Notes under the pieces: model-generated
The model's database searches: none
The model's input: the letters and a program-made list of their open reading frames with translations, nothing else
What the model was told of the DNA's origin: nothing
DNA from: Mucilaginibacter phenanthrenivorans
Lineage (GTDB): Bacteria > Bacteroidota > Bacteroidia > Sphingobacteriales > Sphingobacteriaceae
NCBI RefSeq assembly: GCF_024721155.1
Contig: NZ_JAHVAP010000015.1
Span: forward strand, 62,001 to 126,000
Length of the DNA stretch: 64,000 nucleotides
Direction: 5' to 3'
Program-made: the position numbers and the translations under genes
In this document: piece after piece, positions 26,738-34,978 of the stretch
Position numbering within the stretch: the stretch's first letter is position 1
How the letters are laid out: each line of letters opens with the position of its first letter

Positions 26738-28075
26738 CTAATAAACAATAGTCACATTTCCGCTCAGTCTTTTCGCATTGTTGTTTATTGAAATAACATA
26801 AAAATATACCCCGGCGGGCAAACGCTTGCCTTTATGGTAACCTGTCCACGGCGATGGATAGCCCCGACTTTGAAATACCGAAGCGCCAAAGCGGTTATAA
26901 ATGTTCACTACGGCAGTTGCATCAGCTTCCAGGCCCATGATGTTCCAGGTGTCGTTTATGCCGTCGTTATTTGGGGTGAATGTGTTGGGAATGGTAATAC
27001 CGGGCGGGTTAATTACCAATACCCGGGTTGCGCTGGCAGTATTATAATCAACATTGCCTGCCTGGGTTGCCGTTATGTTAACTGTGCCTGCCAAAAGTAT
27101 TTTTACCTGGTTGCCGTTGATGATTTCGGCGGTATTTGGATCGCTGCTGGTAAAGGTTACCGGCAAGCCCGAACTGGCCATGGCTGTCAAGGAAAAATCT
27201 GCATCGCCAACGGCTCTGGGTGGCAAGGCTGCAAATGTGATCTGCTGGTCGGCTTTAGTTACTGTAAGCGTGCCCGCAACGTACACAGGTGTATAATTCA
27301 GCGATTCTACGCCGCTAACGGTGATAGGGTAGGTGCCGGGATCCGAAAATACCCCGGCAGTTGTGGATGCTGTGGGTTGTACGTCAAAGCTTGTACTGTT
27401 ATCTCCGTTTACAAAGCCGCTATAGCTGAATTGCAGTGGAGGGTTTGGCTGTCCATATGGCCTGTCCGCATCCTTGGCGGTGATAACCAGGGTAATTTTA
27501 TTGATGGTTAACACGCCGGTATTGTACTTAATATCGTAGTTTTTTGCTTCGGCCCCGCTTGCAGTTATGGGGTAAAACCCCACGTTCGACGCAGAAGTTG
27601 CCGGGGTAGCGCCAATTGGTGATTTGGTAAAAACGGAAGCATCATCGCCATTTACAAACCCCGTATATGTAAAAGTGAACAAGGGGAGCGGATCAGCATA
27701 AAAGATCCGCTTGTTTTCAGGCCTTACTATCAGTACAGCCTGGTTAACGGTTAACGTGTGTGAAACCGGGTTAGCTGCAGAATATGTTGCGTTTTCGGGC
27801 TGGGATACGGTTATGGTACAGTTGCCTGCACCGGTAATGTGCACATTGCCGGTGTTATCAACAGTTGCTACAGAAGCGTTGTCGCTTGAATAGGTGAGTT
27901 GAATCGAAGCGTTGGAACTGCTTGCTGCCAGGTTAAAATTCACATCGCCATATGTTTTAACAGGTGGCTGGGCAAAGGTAATGGTCTGCGGCACACTATT
28001 CGGAACCACCGACGATTGGGCGTACCCTTTTACCGCGATAATTAGAAACAGGAAAAAGCCTAATTGCCTCAACAC
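26738..28075 (-). CDS. MBG-domain surface protein with type IX secretion C-terminal domain
   Basis: A 445-residue protein: signal peptide (MLRQLGFFLFLIIAVKGYAQ), a Big-like stretch ITFAQPPVKTYGD, then two MBG repeats (IFYADPLPLFTFTYTGFVNG and RPYGQPNPPLQFSYSGFVNG), another Ig/Big-like module (QQITFAALPPRAVGDADF), and the gliding-motility-associated sorting domain (IPNTFTPNNDGINDTW...IYNRFGA...KRLPAGVYFYVI). It should be exported across the outer membrane by the type IX system. Its C-terminus is closely similar to that of the broken protein at 21508-24008, so both use the same route. It starts with GTG; no in-frame ATG lies between it and an upstream stop. Confidence 0.87.
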   Translation of the reverse strand: MLRQLGFFLFLIIAVKGYAQSSVVPNSVPQTITFAQPPVKTYGDVNFNLAASSSNASIQLTYSSDNASVATVDNTGNVHITGAGNCTITVSQPENATYSAANPVSHTLTVNQAVLIVRPENKRIFYADPLPLFTFTYTGFVNGDDASVFTKSPIGATPATSASNVGFYPITASGAEAKNYDIKYNTGVLTINKITLVITAKDADRPYGQPNPPLQFSYSGFVNGDNSTSFDVQPTASTTAGVFSDPGTYPITVSGVESLNYTPVYVAGTLTVTKADQQITFAALPPRAVGDADFSLTAMASSGLPVTFTSSDPNTAEIINGNQVKILLAGTVNITATQAGNVDYNTASATRVLVINPPGITIPNTFTPNNDGINDTWNIMGLEADATAVVNIYNRFGASVFQSRGYPSPWTGYHKGKRLPAGVYFYVISINNNAKRLSGNVTIVY

Positions 28076-28185
28076 CGTATGATTAAATTAATGCAGCAGT
28101 AATATACTGTTAAATATAATCATCAATGTTGATAAGGATGAGCGGATGCTATGTTAAAACAAAAGGTTAGCTGATAACTTTGCGA

Positions 28186-29109
28186 TCAGTACACAATTAC
28201 CTCATTGGTACTCCGCCTGTCGGCAACTTTTCCGGTATGCACGTCAATCCACAGGTGATCAACCACAGTATACTTGCCTTCACCCTTTTTGTAATTTTTA
28301 TATTCCCTTATGATAGATCCGGATTTCGGATCGTACATAATTTCCCCTTCGCTAGTGAAACTGTATTGCCTGGCTACCAAATTGGACGCCGCGCTATCGA
28401 TAATTATTGATTTTTCAGGGTGATGCTTGATGTCGGGAAGTTCAATAATTCCCATCAAACTACCTCTTTCATCAAGGTTAAGGCTAAAGTTATAAAGCGT
28501 TTTATGCTTAACTGAATCCCAAACCATAAAACAAAGCGAATAATTGGGTGCGCGGAATTTCTTGGGATCAATTTTGGGGTTGAGTGAATAAAACTTTTTT
28601 AAATTAACCCATTGACCGCCATTCAGGATTAGCTTTTTATAGAAGTCTTCACCCACACGGTCGGTAAGGTATGTTCTAATTTTTGACTGTATTTTCGCAG
28701 GCAGATCATCAAGGAAAAAAGCCTCCCGTGCATAATAACGGGGATACATTAGTGTACCGCAAGTATAAGCAACCGGGTAATTAGTAGCTGCCAGCTTTAA
28801 AATTACAGGTGAGTTCTTAACGCCGGTAATATCATATCTGCCCGTCTGCACGGAATTATTCCAACTGTTTAGTATTTCAAACTGGTAGGTGGCAGTCGAA
28901 TCATATTTCCTATCAGTAAAAGTATATACTCCGGATACGTCGGAGCTGGTGAAGTCAATATATTCCTCGTTGTTCTTTATGATTGTACCCCATTTTTTCG
29001 ACATAGGTTTGCCGCTGATAGCATTAACAATGGTAAACGTAAAGGTTCGCTGTGCCAAAGCAAACAAAGGCAGAAGAAAGGCAAGCAGTGTTATTAGTCT
29101 TTTTATCAC
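28186..29109 (-). CDS. Exported protein of unknown function
   Basis: A 307-residue protein with a clear signal peptide (MIKRLITLLAFLLPLFALAQ). The first 90 mature residues look like a carboxypeptidase-regulatory/CNA-B-like beta-sandwich (FTIVNAISGKPMSK...VSGVYTFTDRKYDS), and the rest has GTLMYPRYYAREAFFLDDLP and a C-terminal segment with GEIMYDPKSGSIIREYKNY. No family is recognised. The start is a GTG (29107-29109), matching the signal peptide. Confidence 0.6.
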   Translation of the reverse strand: MIKRLITLLAFLLPLFALAQRTFTFTIVNAISGKPMSKKWGTIIKNNEEYIDFTSSDVSGVYTFTDRKYDSTATYQFEILNSWNNSVQTGRYDITGVKNSPVILKLAATNYPVAYTCGTLMYPRYYAREAFFLDDLPAKIQSKIRTYLTDRVGEDFYKKLILNGGQWVNLKKFYSLNPKIDPKKFRAPNYSLCFMVWDSVKHKTLYNFSLNLDERGSLMGIIELPDIKHHPEKSIIIDSAASNLVARQYSFTSEGEIMYDPKSGSIIREYKNYKKGEGKYTVVDHLWIDVHTGKVADRRSTNEVIVY

Positions 29110-29187
29110 AGTGAAACCTATAATTTCATAAATCCATCAATCTCGTTCAATTCATAAGCACTAATCCCTAAAATCCCTTAATCCCGG

Positions 29188-30438
29188 TCATTCCAACAAC
29201 AACGCATCGTCATCATCCGTCAAACTCAGCTGGATCACATCGCTGCCTGCAATGCCTTCGATGGAGCCTTGGATATGGGCAGCATTCAGCAGCACCTTCT
29301 CCAGCTGCTTTTCGCGGGCTTTCCATAGTTTTTCCATGGCATCGCGTTCCTTTTGGATGCTCATGCGCATGCTCAAAAAGCCCTCTCGGATGGCCTTCCA
29401 TTGTTCGCTGAATTCGCTGCTGATAAGGTAATCATACAGCAAATGCATTTTGTCGCCCTTGTTGTCTTGTGATTTGGCGAGGTTGCTCAACTTTAAAATA
29501 CCGTCCCGCAAAATGTAGGCAACGGCACGCACTTCGTCGAACGAGCAGATCCAAACGCCATCCTTTTCACCGAAGCAATCCATCCCCTTAGGATAGCACT
29601 GGCTCACGATAACTGCCACATCAACGCCGATGCTGCGCATATCCTTTTTGAGCTTCTCTATCCAATCGGCCCCAAAATCCTTGGTGCGTTTGCTTTCATA
29701 AATAATGCGGCCGCATTCCTGTCCAAACTGATTACGCACGGTTTGTACGCAGTCGGCGCCACGCACGCCCTTGCCTACCTCGCTGATGAGGTCGAACGGA
29801 AAATTAACGCGCAGTAAATCTTCTAAAATAAGTTCCTGCGCCTCACCCTGCAGCTGCATGGAGCCTTGCTCAGCCTTGCGCTTCATTTCGTCAGCCAGCT
29901 TTTTCTGGTCATCCAGCTGTTTTTCCAGTTCTTTAACTTTTAGCTGGTAGTCGGTGTCCTTCAGGTTGAATTTCTCTGTTTCCTGTTTTCTTATTTGGTC
30001 GGTAAGCTCATTGCGTTGTTCCTGCAATTTACGTTGCAGCTCCAAGCCAAGTTCTGCTTCCTTTTCATTCAGGGCCTTTTCCTTTTGAAGAAATTCAAAT
30101 TCTTTTTGGCGGCTTAATTTTAGCTTCTCGTCCTTTTCGTTCAACGTATTTTGCAGCAGCTGCATTTGGTTCTCAAAATCGGTGGCTATTGATTTCCGCA
30201 GACTTTGCTCAACCGACAGTTGCAATTGTTTTTTCTCATCGGCCAGGCGTTGTTCATATTGCTGGGCTTGTTGTTTTTCGCGGGTTGCAAAATCATTTTC
30301 CTTGCGGCGGTATTCTTCCTCCTTTTGCTGGGTATACTCCTGCATCTTCACCCGGAGCTCCTTTTTGTACTCCTCCGCCATCACTTCCTCAATTGGAAAA
30401 CCGAACCCGCAGCTGGGGCATTTAACTTCTGTTGCCAT
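29188..30438 (-). CDS. DUF2130 protein with zinc-ribbon and long coiled coil
   Basis: A 416-residue protein. Residues 5-12 (VKCPSCGF) hold a CxxC zinc-ribbon half; residues 20-205 are a continuous Lys/Glu/Gln-rich coiled coil; residues 210-360 form the DUF2130 domain (LILEDLLRVNFPFDLISEVG, RGADCVQTV, RIIYESKRTKDFGADWIEKL, VDVAVIVSQCYP). The second domain has the D...E-x-K pattern of restriction-endonuclease-like folds, so a nuclease-like activity is conceivable but unproven. No partner gene is evident. Confidence 0.87.
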   Translation of the reverse strand: MATEVKCPSCGFGFPIEEVMAEEYKKELRVKMQEYTQQKEEEYRRKENDFATREKQQAQQYEQRLADEKKQLQLSVEQSLRKSIATDFENQMQLLQNTLNEKDEKLKLSRQKEFEFLQKEKALNEKEAELGLELQRKLQEQRNELTDQIRKQETEKFNLKDTDYQLKVKELEKQLDDQKKLADEMKRKAEQGSMQLQGEAQELILEDLLRVNFPFDLISEVGKGVRGADCVQTVRNQFGQECGRIIYESKRTKDFGADWIEKLKKDMRSIGVDVAVIVSQCYPKGMDCFGEKDGVWICSFDEVRAVAYILRDGILKLSNLAKSQDNKGDKMHLLYDYLISSEFSEQWKAIREGFLSMRMSIQKERDAMEKLWKAREKQLEKVLLNAAHIQGSIEGIAGSDVIQLSLTDDDDALLLE

Positions 30439-30500
30439 ATTTTAAAATAGGGTTTAAAGATAGGGGTTTGAGGGAGGGAATGGAAATGATTTTTGGGGAG

Positions 30501-30574
30501 GTCCATAGTCGATGGTCCATAGTCCATGGCAGGAGGACTTTTTAACTATGGACTATCGACCATGGTCCATGGAC
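30501..30574. terminator. Imperfect inverted repeat of CCATAGTC words, likely terminator
   Basis: Two 29-bp arms (30501-30529 and 30546-30574) made of GTCCATAG/CATGGAC words are complementary except for about six positions, around a short T-run spacer. It lies 8 bp after the stop of the GH108 gene, so it may end that transcript. Confidence 0.5.
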
Positions 30575-30581
30575 TACTTTC

Positions 30582-31148
30582 CTACCCTACATACACCTTA
30601 CACCTGCCCAGCCAGCTGCTGAGCCATTGTTTGTCTGTAGGGTTTAGCTTCACCCGTTCGTAGTAATTTGCTACGCGGATCCCGTTGAAGGCGGTAACAA
30701 AAAGATTAGCCGGCAGCGAATTAATGCATCCCCTGGTAAGTTTACCTATTTGCCCATCAACGCCAACCGCGTTGTGCTGTACAGTGTTGCAGGCCATTTG
30801 AGCAACATAATCCATCGAGATGAGACAAGGATTAACGGCGCAGTCGAACATGGCATTGGCCGCCTGCTGATCCGTAATTGTGCTGAGTTTGTAGGCATCC
30901 CAATAACCCGATTGGTAAAATTGCTGGATGTTAGTTTGTAATGTATGATTGGCAGCAAAGAGCTTGTTAAGCGCAGAAATGGTTGCACCGGGATTGGCTG
31001 CTTTTATTTGGTCAATAGTTGGCCAACCGCTCCAGTTTGGGTTTTGAGAACGGTCAACACCCATATAAGTTTCAGCCTCGCCGTCGCCGGGGTTGTACCC
31101 GCCCTCAGTTTGCATGGTTATTTGAAAGGCAGTTAAGAAATCAGCCAT
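30582..31148 (-). CDS. GH108 lysozyme-like protein (glycosyl hydrolase 108 with PG-binding end)
   Basis: A 188-residue protein without signal peptide. The GH108 signature TEGGYNPGDGEAETYMGVDR (catalytic Glu in EGG) is at about residues 14-33, followed by NPNWSGWPTID and a peptidoglycan-binding type 3 region (AQMACNTVQHNAVGVDGQIG...GCINSLPANLFVTAFNGIR). These enzymes cleave peptidoglycan and are often phage endolysins or secretion-associated muramidases. No other phage genes are nearby. The ATG at 31146-31148 was chosen; a TTG 19 codons upstream is unlikely. Confidence 0.85.
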   Translation of the reverse strand: MADFLTAFQITMQTEGGYNPGDGEAETYMGVDRSQNPNWSGWPTIDQIKAANPGATISALNKLFAANHTLQTNIQQFYQSGYWDAYKLSTITDQQAANAMFDCAVNPCLISMDYVAQMACNTVQHNAVGVDGQIGKLTRGCINSLPANLFVTAFNGIRVANYYERVKLNPTDKQWLSSWLGRCKVYVG

Positions 31149-31267
31149 GGTATTGGGGTTTAGTTGACTAAAGGTAAGTGTTTTAGTTAGGAGTTGATAG
31201 TTCAAAATAAAAAAGAAATTTCTTCGGCTAGTTTAATAACTATATATTTAGTTTTTAAATCAACAAC

Positions 31268-31858
31268 ATGAAAAAGCTAACTATTATCCTCCTCTTCTGC
31301 TCATTTTTCTCCCTAAAACTATCGGCCCAAACCGTAAAGCACGACACGCTATTGATCCAAAAAATTGATTCCATGTTTAAGGACGACCAATTTTGGCGCA
31401 AGGAGAATGCTAAGGCAGGGAGCAAAACGCCGTCCAAATATGATGACGAAACAATTCAGCGAAAATGGGCTGAGGCTGATAGTATCAATCAGGTAAAAGC
31501 CAAAGCTATCATTAAAAAATATGGTTACCCCGGCTACAGTTTGGTAGGGGAGTGGTCCGCTGATTTTTGGGCTATAGTAGATCATTGTGACGACGATATT
31601 CCCTTCCAGGAACAAGTATTGGCTTTAATGAAAATTGAGATAGCGAAGAACAATGCCAGCAAAGAAAATTATGCCTATTTGACCGACCGGGTGCTGGTAA
31701 ATAAAAAACAAAAACAGATCTACGGCACACAGATCCACATTGATCCTAAAACACACAAAGCATCGCCGTTTCCATTAAAATATCCCAAAAAAGTTAACGC
31801 GCTGAGAAAAAAAATGGGGATGGGTACTGAAGAAGAATATTTAAAGGGTTTTCAATAA
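31268..31858 (+). CDS. DUF6624-like exported protein
   Basis: A 196-residue protein with signal peptide MKKLTIILLFCSFFSLKLSA. The body has DSMFKDDQFWRKE, YGYPGYSLVGEWSADFWAIVDHCD, an ENYAYLTDRVLVNKKQKQIYGTQ stretch and PLKYPKKVNALRKKMGMGT. The D-Q-x-x-R, the H-C-D after a hydrophobic helix, and the D-R-V...Y-G-T-Q motif match the DUF6624 family. Function is unknown. It diverges from the GH108 gene. Confidence 0.72.
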   Translation: MKKLTIILLFCSFFSLKLSAQTVKHDTLLIQKIDSMFKDDQFWRKENAKAGSKTPSKYDDETIQRKWAEADSINQVKAKAIIKKYGYPGYSLVGEWSADFWAIVDHCDDDIPFQEQVLALMKIEIAKNNASKENYAYLTDRVLVNKKQKQIYGTQIHIDPKTHKASPFPLKYPKKVNALRKKMGMGTEEEYLKGFQ

Positions 31859-31871
31859 ACCTGTAGCTACT

Positions 31872-31985
31872 GTAGGGGCGTATCGCATACGCCCTCGCCA
31901 TGCGCTGTATTTGTTTTCGCAATGCGATCCGGGATATATCCATGCATTCGCTCACCTGTATAGGGCGTATGCTATACGCCCCTAC
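31872..31985. repeat. Paired palindromic element GTAGGGGCGTAT
   Basis: The arms 31872-31894 and 31963-31985 (GTAGGGGCGTATCGCATACG... and its inverse) are 22 of 23 complementary, and each arm is itself a palindrome (GGGCGTAT..ATACGCCC). Located between the DUF6624 and amylase genes; non-coding. Confidence 0.85.
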
Positions 31986-32071
31986 CCCCCCAACACTAAT
32001 TATAATTTCTATCGTATATGCGCACCCAAAAACTAAATTTCACTTTTTCGTACAACAAATCATTTTTATTT

Positions 32072-32079
32072 TAAATTTG
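32072..32079 (+). promoter_or_regulatory. Promoter element of the first amylase gene
   Basis: TAAATTTG fits TAnnTTTG. The predicted start near 32084 gives a leader of about 55 nt before the signal-peptide ATG at 32139. Confidence 0.5.
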
Positions 32080-32138
32080 GAACGCGGATGATCGAAGAAT
32101 TCATCACCCCGCCCAATTATCTTCTGATAAAACCTGGT

Positions 32139-33992
32139 ATGAAAAAATTATTGTTTTTTACAGCTTGCTGCCTGTTGATGGCACTGGGCTCTTTTGCTCA
32201 AATTCCTGCCCTGGAACGCGTAGAACCTATGTTTTGGTGGGTTGGTATGCATAATCCTAACCTGCAACTGATCGTTCATGGCGACCATATTGCCGACCGA
32301 AAAGTGGAACTGAACTACCCCGGTGTTAAGCTGGTCGCGGTTCATAAAGTTGAAAATCCGAATTACCTTTTTGTTGATTTACGCATTTTATCGGGTGCAA
32401 TTCCGGGAACGTTCCCGATAAAGTTTATAAAAGCCGGTGAAAAGGCGTTAACATATAGTTATGCGCTCAAGGCACGGGACCGTTCGCCCGGGCGTGCGCA
32501 GGGAGTAACCAGCAGGGATTTGATCTATCTCATCATGCCCGACCGCTTCTCCAATGGCGATCCCTCGAACGACTCGTTTACCAACCTGCGCGAGCAGGGC
32601 ATCCACCGCGATTCGATGTTCAGCCGTCACGGCGGGGATTTGCAGGGGGTGATGAACCACCTGGATTATCTGAAGGATTTGGGTGTTACAGCCATCTGGC
32701 TAACACCCGAAATTGAGAATGATGAGCCTCATGCTTCCTATCATGGTTATGCCGTTACTGATTATTATAAGGTTGATCCGCGCTATGGCACCAACGAGCT
32801 TTATAAAAAGTTTGTTGAAAAATGTCATAGCATGGGGATGAAGGTGGTAAAGGACCTGGTGCACAACCATGCCGGTACCGAAGGATATACCATTAGTGAT
32901 ATGCCGATGAAAAGCTGGGTGCATCAATGGCCGAAGTATACCAAGTCAAACTTTAGGGATATGGCGGTAATGGACCCGCACGTTGCACCGTCAGACCGTA
33001 AGCAAATGCTTGACGGCTGGTTTGACCATCGCATGGCGGACATGAACGAGAATAATCCCTATGTTCAAAATTTCCTTACTCAAAACCATATCTGGTGGGT
33101 TGAATATGCAGGTGTCGATGGCTTCCGTTTGGATACTTACCCGTATAACGACCCGGAGTATATGGCTAAATGGGCGGTTGATGTGAAGAATGAGTTCCCG
33201 CACCTTTCTATATTCGGCGAAACGTTGGTTTGGTCAGCTGCTAATCAGGCTTTCTTTACACAGGGTAACACCGTTAACCGTGGTTTTGATACCCACCTGC
33301 CAGGCGTAACCGACGGCGTTTTAAAGGAAGCAATTTACGATGCGCTGAACGCCAACGAAGGCTGGACTGAGGGGGTGAATCGTCTGTATTCAGTGCTGGC
33401 GCAGGACTTTTTGTACCAGGATGTAACCCGCAATACCATCTTTTTAGATAACCATGATATGAGCCGCATCCTGTCGGTAGTGGGTGAAGACATCAATAAG
33501 TATAAATCGGCCATGGCCATGCTGATGACCATGCGCGGCGTGCCGCAAATGTATTACGGCGATGAGATCCTGATGAAAAACTTCTCGAACCCGGATGGAC
33601 TAGTGCGGGAGGATTTTCCGGGCGGCTGGGATGGCGATAAAAAGAACAAATTTACGGCTGAGGGGCGTGACGATAAGGAAAATGATGCCTTTAACTACAT
33701 AAAAACGCTGGCGAATTACCGCAAAAATACCTCCGCTTTGCAAACCGGGAAAATGATGCAGTATATCCCTGAAAACGGCATCTATGTATACTTCAGGTAT
33801 GATGATAAGAAAACAGTAATGATGGTTTACAACAGTACCGACAAGGAGCAAATTACCGGGACAACCCGCTATTACGAACGGATAAAAGGCGCGAAAACTG
33901 CTAAAAATGTAATTATAGGCGGTAATACCGGCCTTGATAAGCTCACAGTAGGCCCAAAATCAACATTGGTACTGGAACTTGAGACCAAGTGA
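32139..33992 (+). CDS. Exported GH13 alpha-amylase (cyclomaltodextrinase/neopullulanase-like)
   Basis: A 617-residue protein. Signal peptide MKKLLFFTACCLLMALGSFA; then an N-terminal Ig-like domain of cyclomaltodextrinases (VEPMFWWVGMHNPNLQLIVH); then the GH13 barrel with DLVHNHAG, GFRLDTYPY (nucleophile Asp332), IFGETLVW (acid/base Glu361) and LDNHDMSRI (Asp440); and a small C-terminal beta-domain. It should hydrolyse maltodextrins or cyclodextrins in the periplasm or at the surface, feeding the downstream maltose genes. An in-frame ATG at 32088 is not used because it would bury the signal peptide. Confidence 0.92.
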   Translation: MKKLLFFTACCLLMALGSFAQIPALERVEPMFWWVGMHNPNLQLIVHGDHIADRKVELNYPGVKLVAVHKVENPNYLFVDLRILSGAIPGTFPIKFIKAGEKALTYSYALKARDRSPGRAQGVTSRDLIYLIMPDRFSNGDPSNDSFTNLREQGIHRDSMFSRHGGDLQGVMNHLDYLKDLGVTAIWLTPEIENDEPHASYHGYAVTDYYKVDPRYGTNELYKKFVEKCHSMGMKVVKDLVHNHAGTEGYTISDMPMKSWVHQWPKYTKSNFRDMAVMDPHVAPSDRKQMLDGWFDHRMADMNENNPYVQNFLTQNHIWWVEYAGVDGFRLDTYPYNDPEYMAKWAVDVKNEFPHLSIFGETLVWSAANQAFFTQGNTVNRGFDTHLPGVTDGVLKEAIYDALNANEGWTEGVNRLYSVLAQDFLYQDVTRNTIFLDNHDMSRILSVVGEDINKYKSAMAMLMTMRGVPQMYYGDEILMKNFSNPDGLVREDFPGGWDGDKKNKFTAEGRDDKENDAFNYIKTLANYRKNTSALQTGKMMQYIPENGIYVYFRYDDKKTVMMVYNSTDKEQITGTTRYYERIKGAKTAKNVIIGGNTGLDKLTVGPKSTLVLELETK

Positions 33993-34100
33993 AAATATTT
34001 AGAGATTAATAATTGAATGATGATTTTTTAACGGTTAATTAGTGAATTGATAAAAATGATTGTCGTCGAACAATTCATAACCAACTAAGCCCTAATTATT

Positions 34101-34108
34101 TAAATTTG
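34101..34108 (+). promoter_or_regulatory. Promoter element of pgmB
   Basis: TAAATTTG fits TAnnTTTG and lies 12 bp before the pgmB ATG, implying a leader of only about 8 nt. Confidence 0.45.
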
Positions 34109-34120
34109 CGAACAAATATA

Positions 34121-34771
34121 ATGAGTACTATAAAAGCCTGTATTTTTGATTTGGATGGAGTGATTGTCGACACGGCCGTTTATCACTACAAAGCATGGAA
34201 ACGATTAGCCGATGAACTGGGCATCAACTTTACAGAACACGATAACGAAAGACTGAAGGGCGTTAGTCGGGTACGGTCGCTGGAAATCATCCTGGAATTG
34301 GGGCATGTTACAAAAACGCCCGAAGAGCAGCAGGAACTGGCCACCCGTAAAAACGACTGGTATGTGGAAATGATAAACCGCATGACGCCCGCCGAAATAT
34401 TGCCAGGAGCAAAAGAGTTTTTGGAAACCTGCCGCGCCGCCGGAATAAAAACCGCATTGGGCTCAGCGAGTAAAAACTCATCTACCATACTGAACAAAAT
34501 TGGTTTGTCGCACCTGTTTGATACGATAGTGGACGGCAACCATGTAAGCAAAGCCAAACCTGATCCTGAAGTTTTTTTGAAGGGTGCCGAAGCACTGGGT
34601 GTAATTCCTGCCGAATGCGTGGTGTTTGAAGATGCCATTGCAGGCGTTGAGGCAGCCATAATCGGGGGAATGAAGGTAGTTGGCATAGGACTACCCGAAG
34701 TGCTCGGGGAAGCCAACATAGTGATAAGCGGGTTGGATAAGATGAGTTTGGAGATACTCAGAGAATTATAA
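34121..34771 (+). CDS. pgmB: Beta-phosphoglucomutase
   Basis: A 216-residue HAD-superfamily enzyme that turns beta-glucose-1-phosphate into glucose-6-phosphate. Motif I FDLDGVIVDTA carries the phospho-acceptor Asp (first of DLD) and the general acid/base Asp two positions on. The cap has the YHYKAWKRLADELGI and LKGVSR segments typical of beta-PGM; motif II is LGSASKNS, motif III includes KAKPDPEVF, motif IV VFEDAIAG. It sits directly upstream of the GH65 phosphorylase whose product it uses, which supports the name over other HAD phosphatases. ATG at 34121; a TTG at 34106 is within the promoter. Confidence 0.94.
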   Translation: MSTIKACIFDLDGVIVDTAVYHYKAWKRLADELGINFTEHDNERLKGVSRVRSLEIILELGHVTKTPEEQQELATRKNDWYVEMINRMTPAEILPGAKEFLETCRAAGIKTALGSASKNSSTILNKIGLSHLFDTIVDGNHVSKAKPDPEVFLKGAEALGVIPAECVVFEDAIAGVEAAIIGGMKVVGIGLPEVLGEANIVISGLDKMSLEILREL

Positions 34772-34788
34772 ATAAACCAAACCAACCT

Positions 34789-34885
34789 TGTCATTGCGAG
34801 GTACGAAGCAAACTCGTAGCTATGTAAGCGTGGAAGCGAGATGTAAACGCGCGACGAGGTTGCCGCGCTATCGCTCGCAATGACA
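34789..34885. repeat. Palindromic intergenic repeat of the TCATTGCGAGG family, copy 2
   Basis: The ends TGTCATTGCGAGG and CTCGCAATGACA, with ACGAAGCAA and GCCGCGCTATCG inside, match the copy at 10205-10324; the central part differs in length. Confidence 0.8.
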
Positions 34886-34908
34886 AATTTAAAAGAACGA
34901 AGTTAAAG

Positions 34909-34927
34909 TCCTCTCCTTTGGAGAGGA
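34909..34927. repeat. Short TCCTCTCC hairpin
   Basis: TCCTCTCC-TTT-GGAGAGGA, a perfect 8-bp stem with a 3-nt loop, followed by TTTAGGTGAGG. It lies 52 bp before the GH65 gene and could be a terminator or a dispersed repeat. Confidence 0.5.
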
Positions 34928-34978
34928 TTTAGGTGAGGCAAACAAAACAACAACTGAATACACAATTACTACATAAGA

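Noticed and set aside
26738-27511. Long plus-strand frames opposite the MBG-domain protein
   Set aside because: They mirror the strongly coding minus strand and have no domain; they are antisense artefacts.
30582-31148. Prophage, based on the GH108 endolysin-like gene
   Set aside because: No holin, tail, capsid, integrase or terminase genes occur nearby; the gene stands alone.
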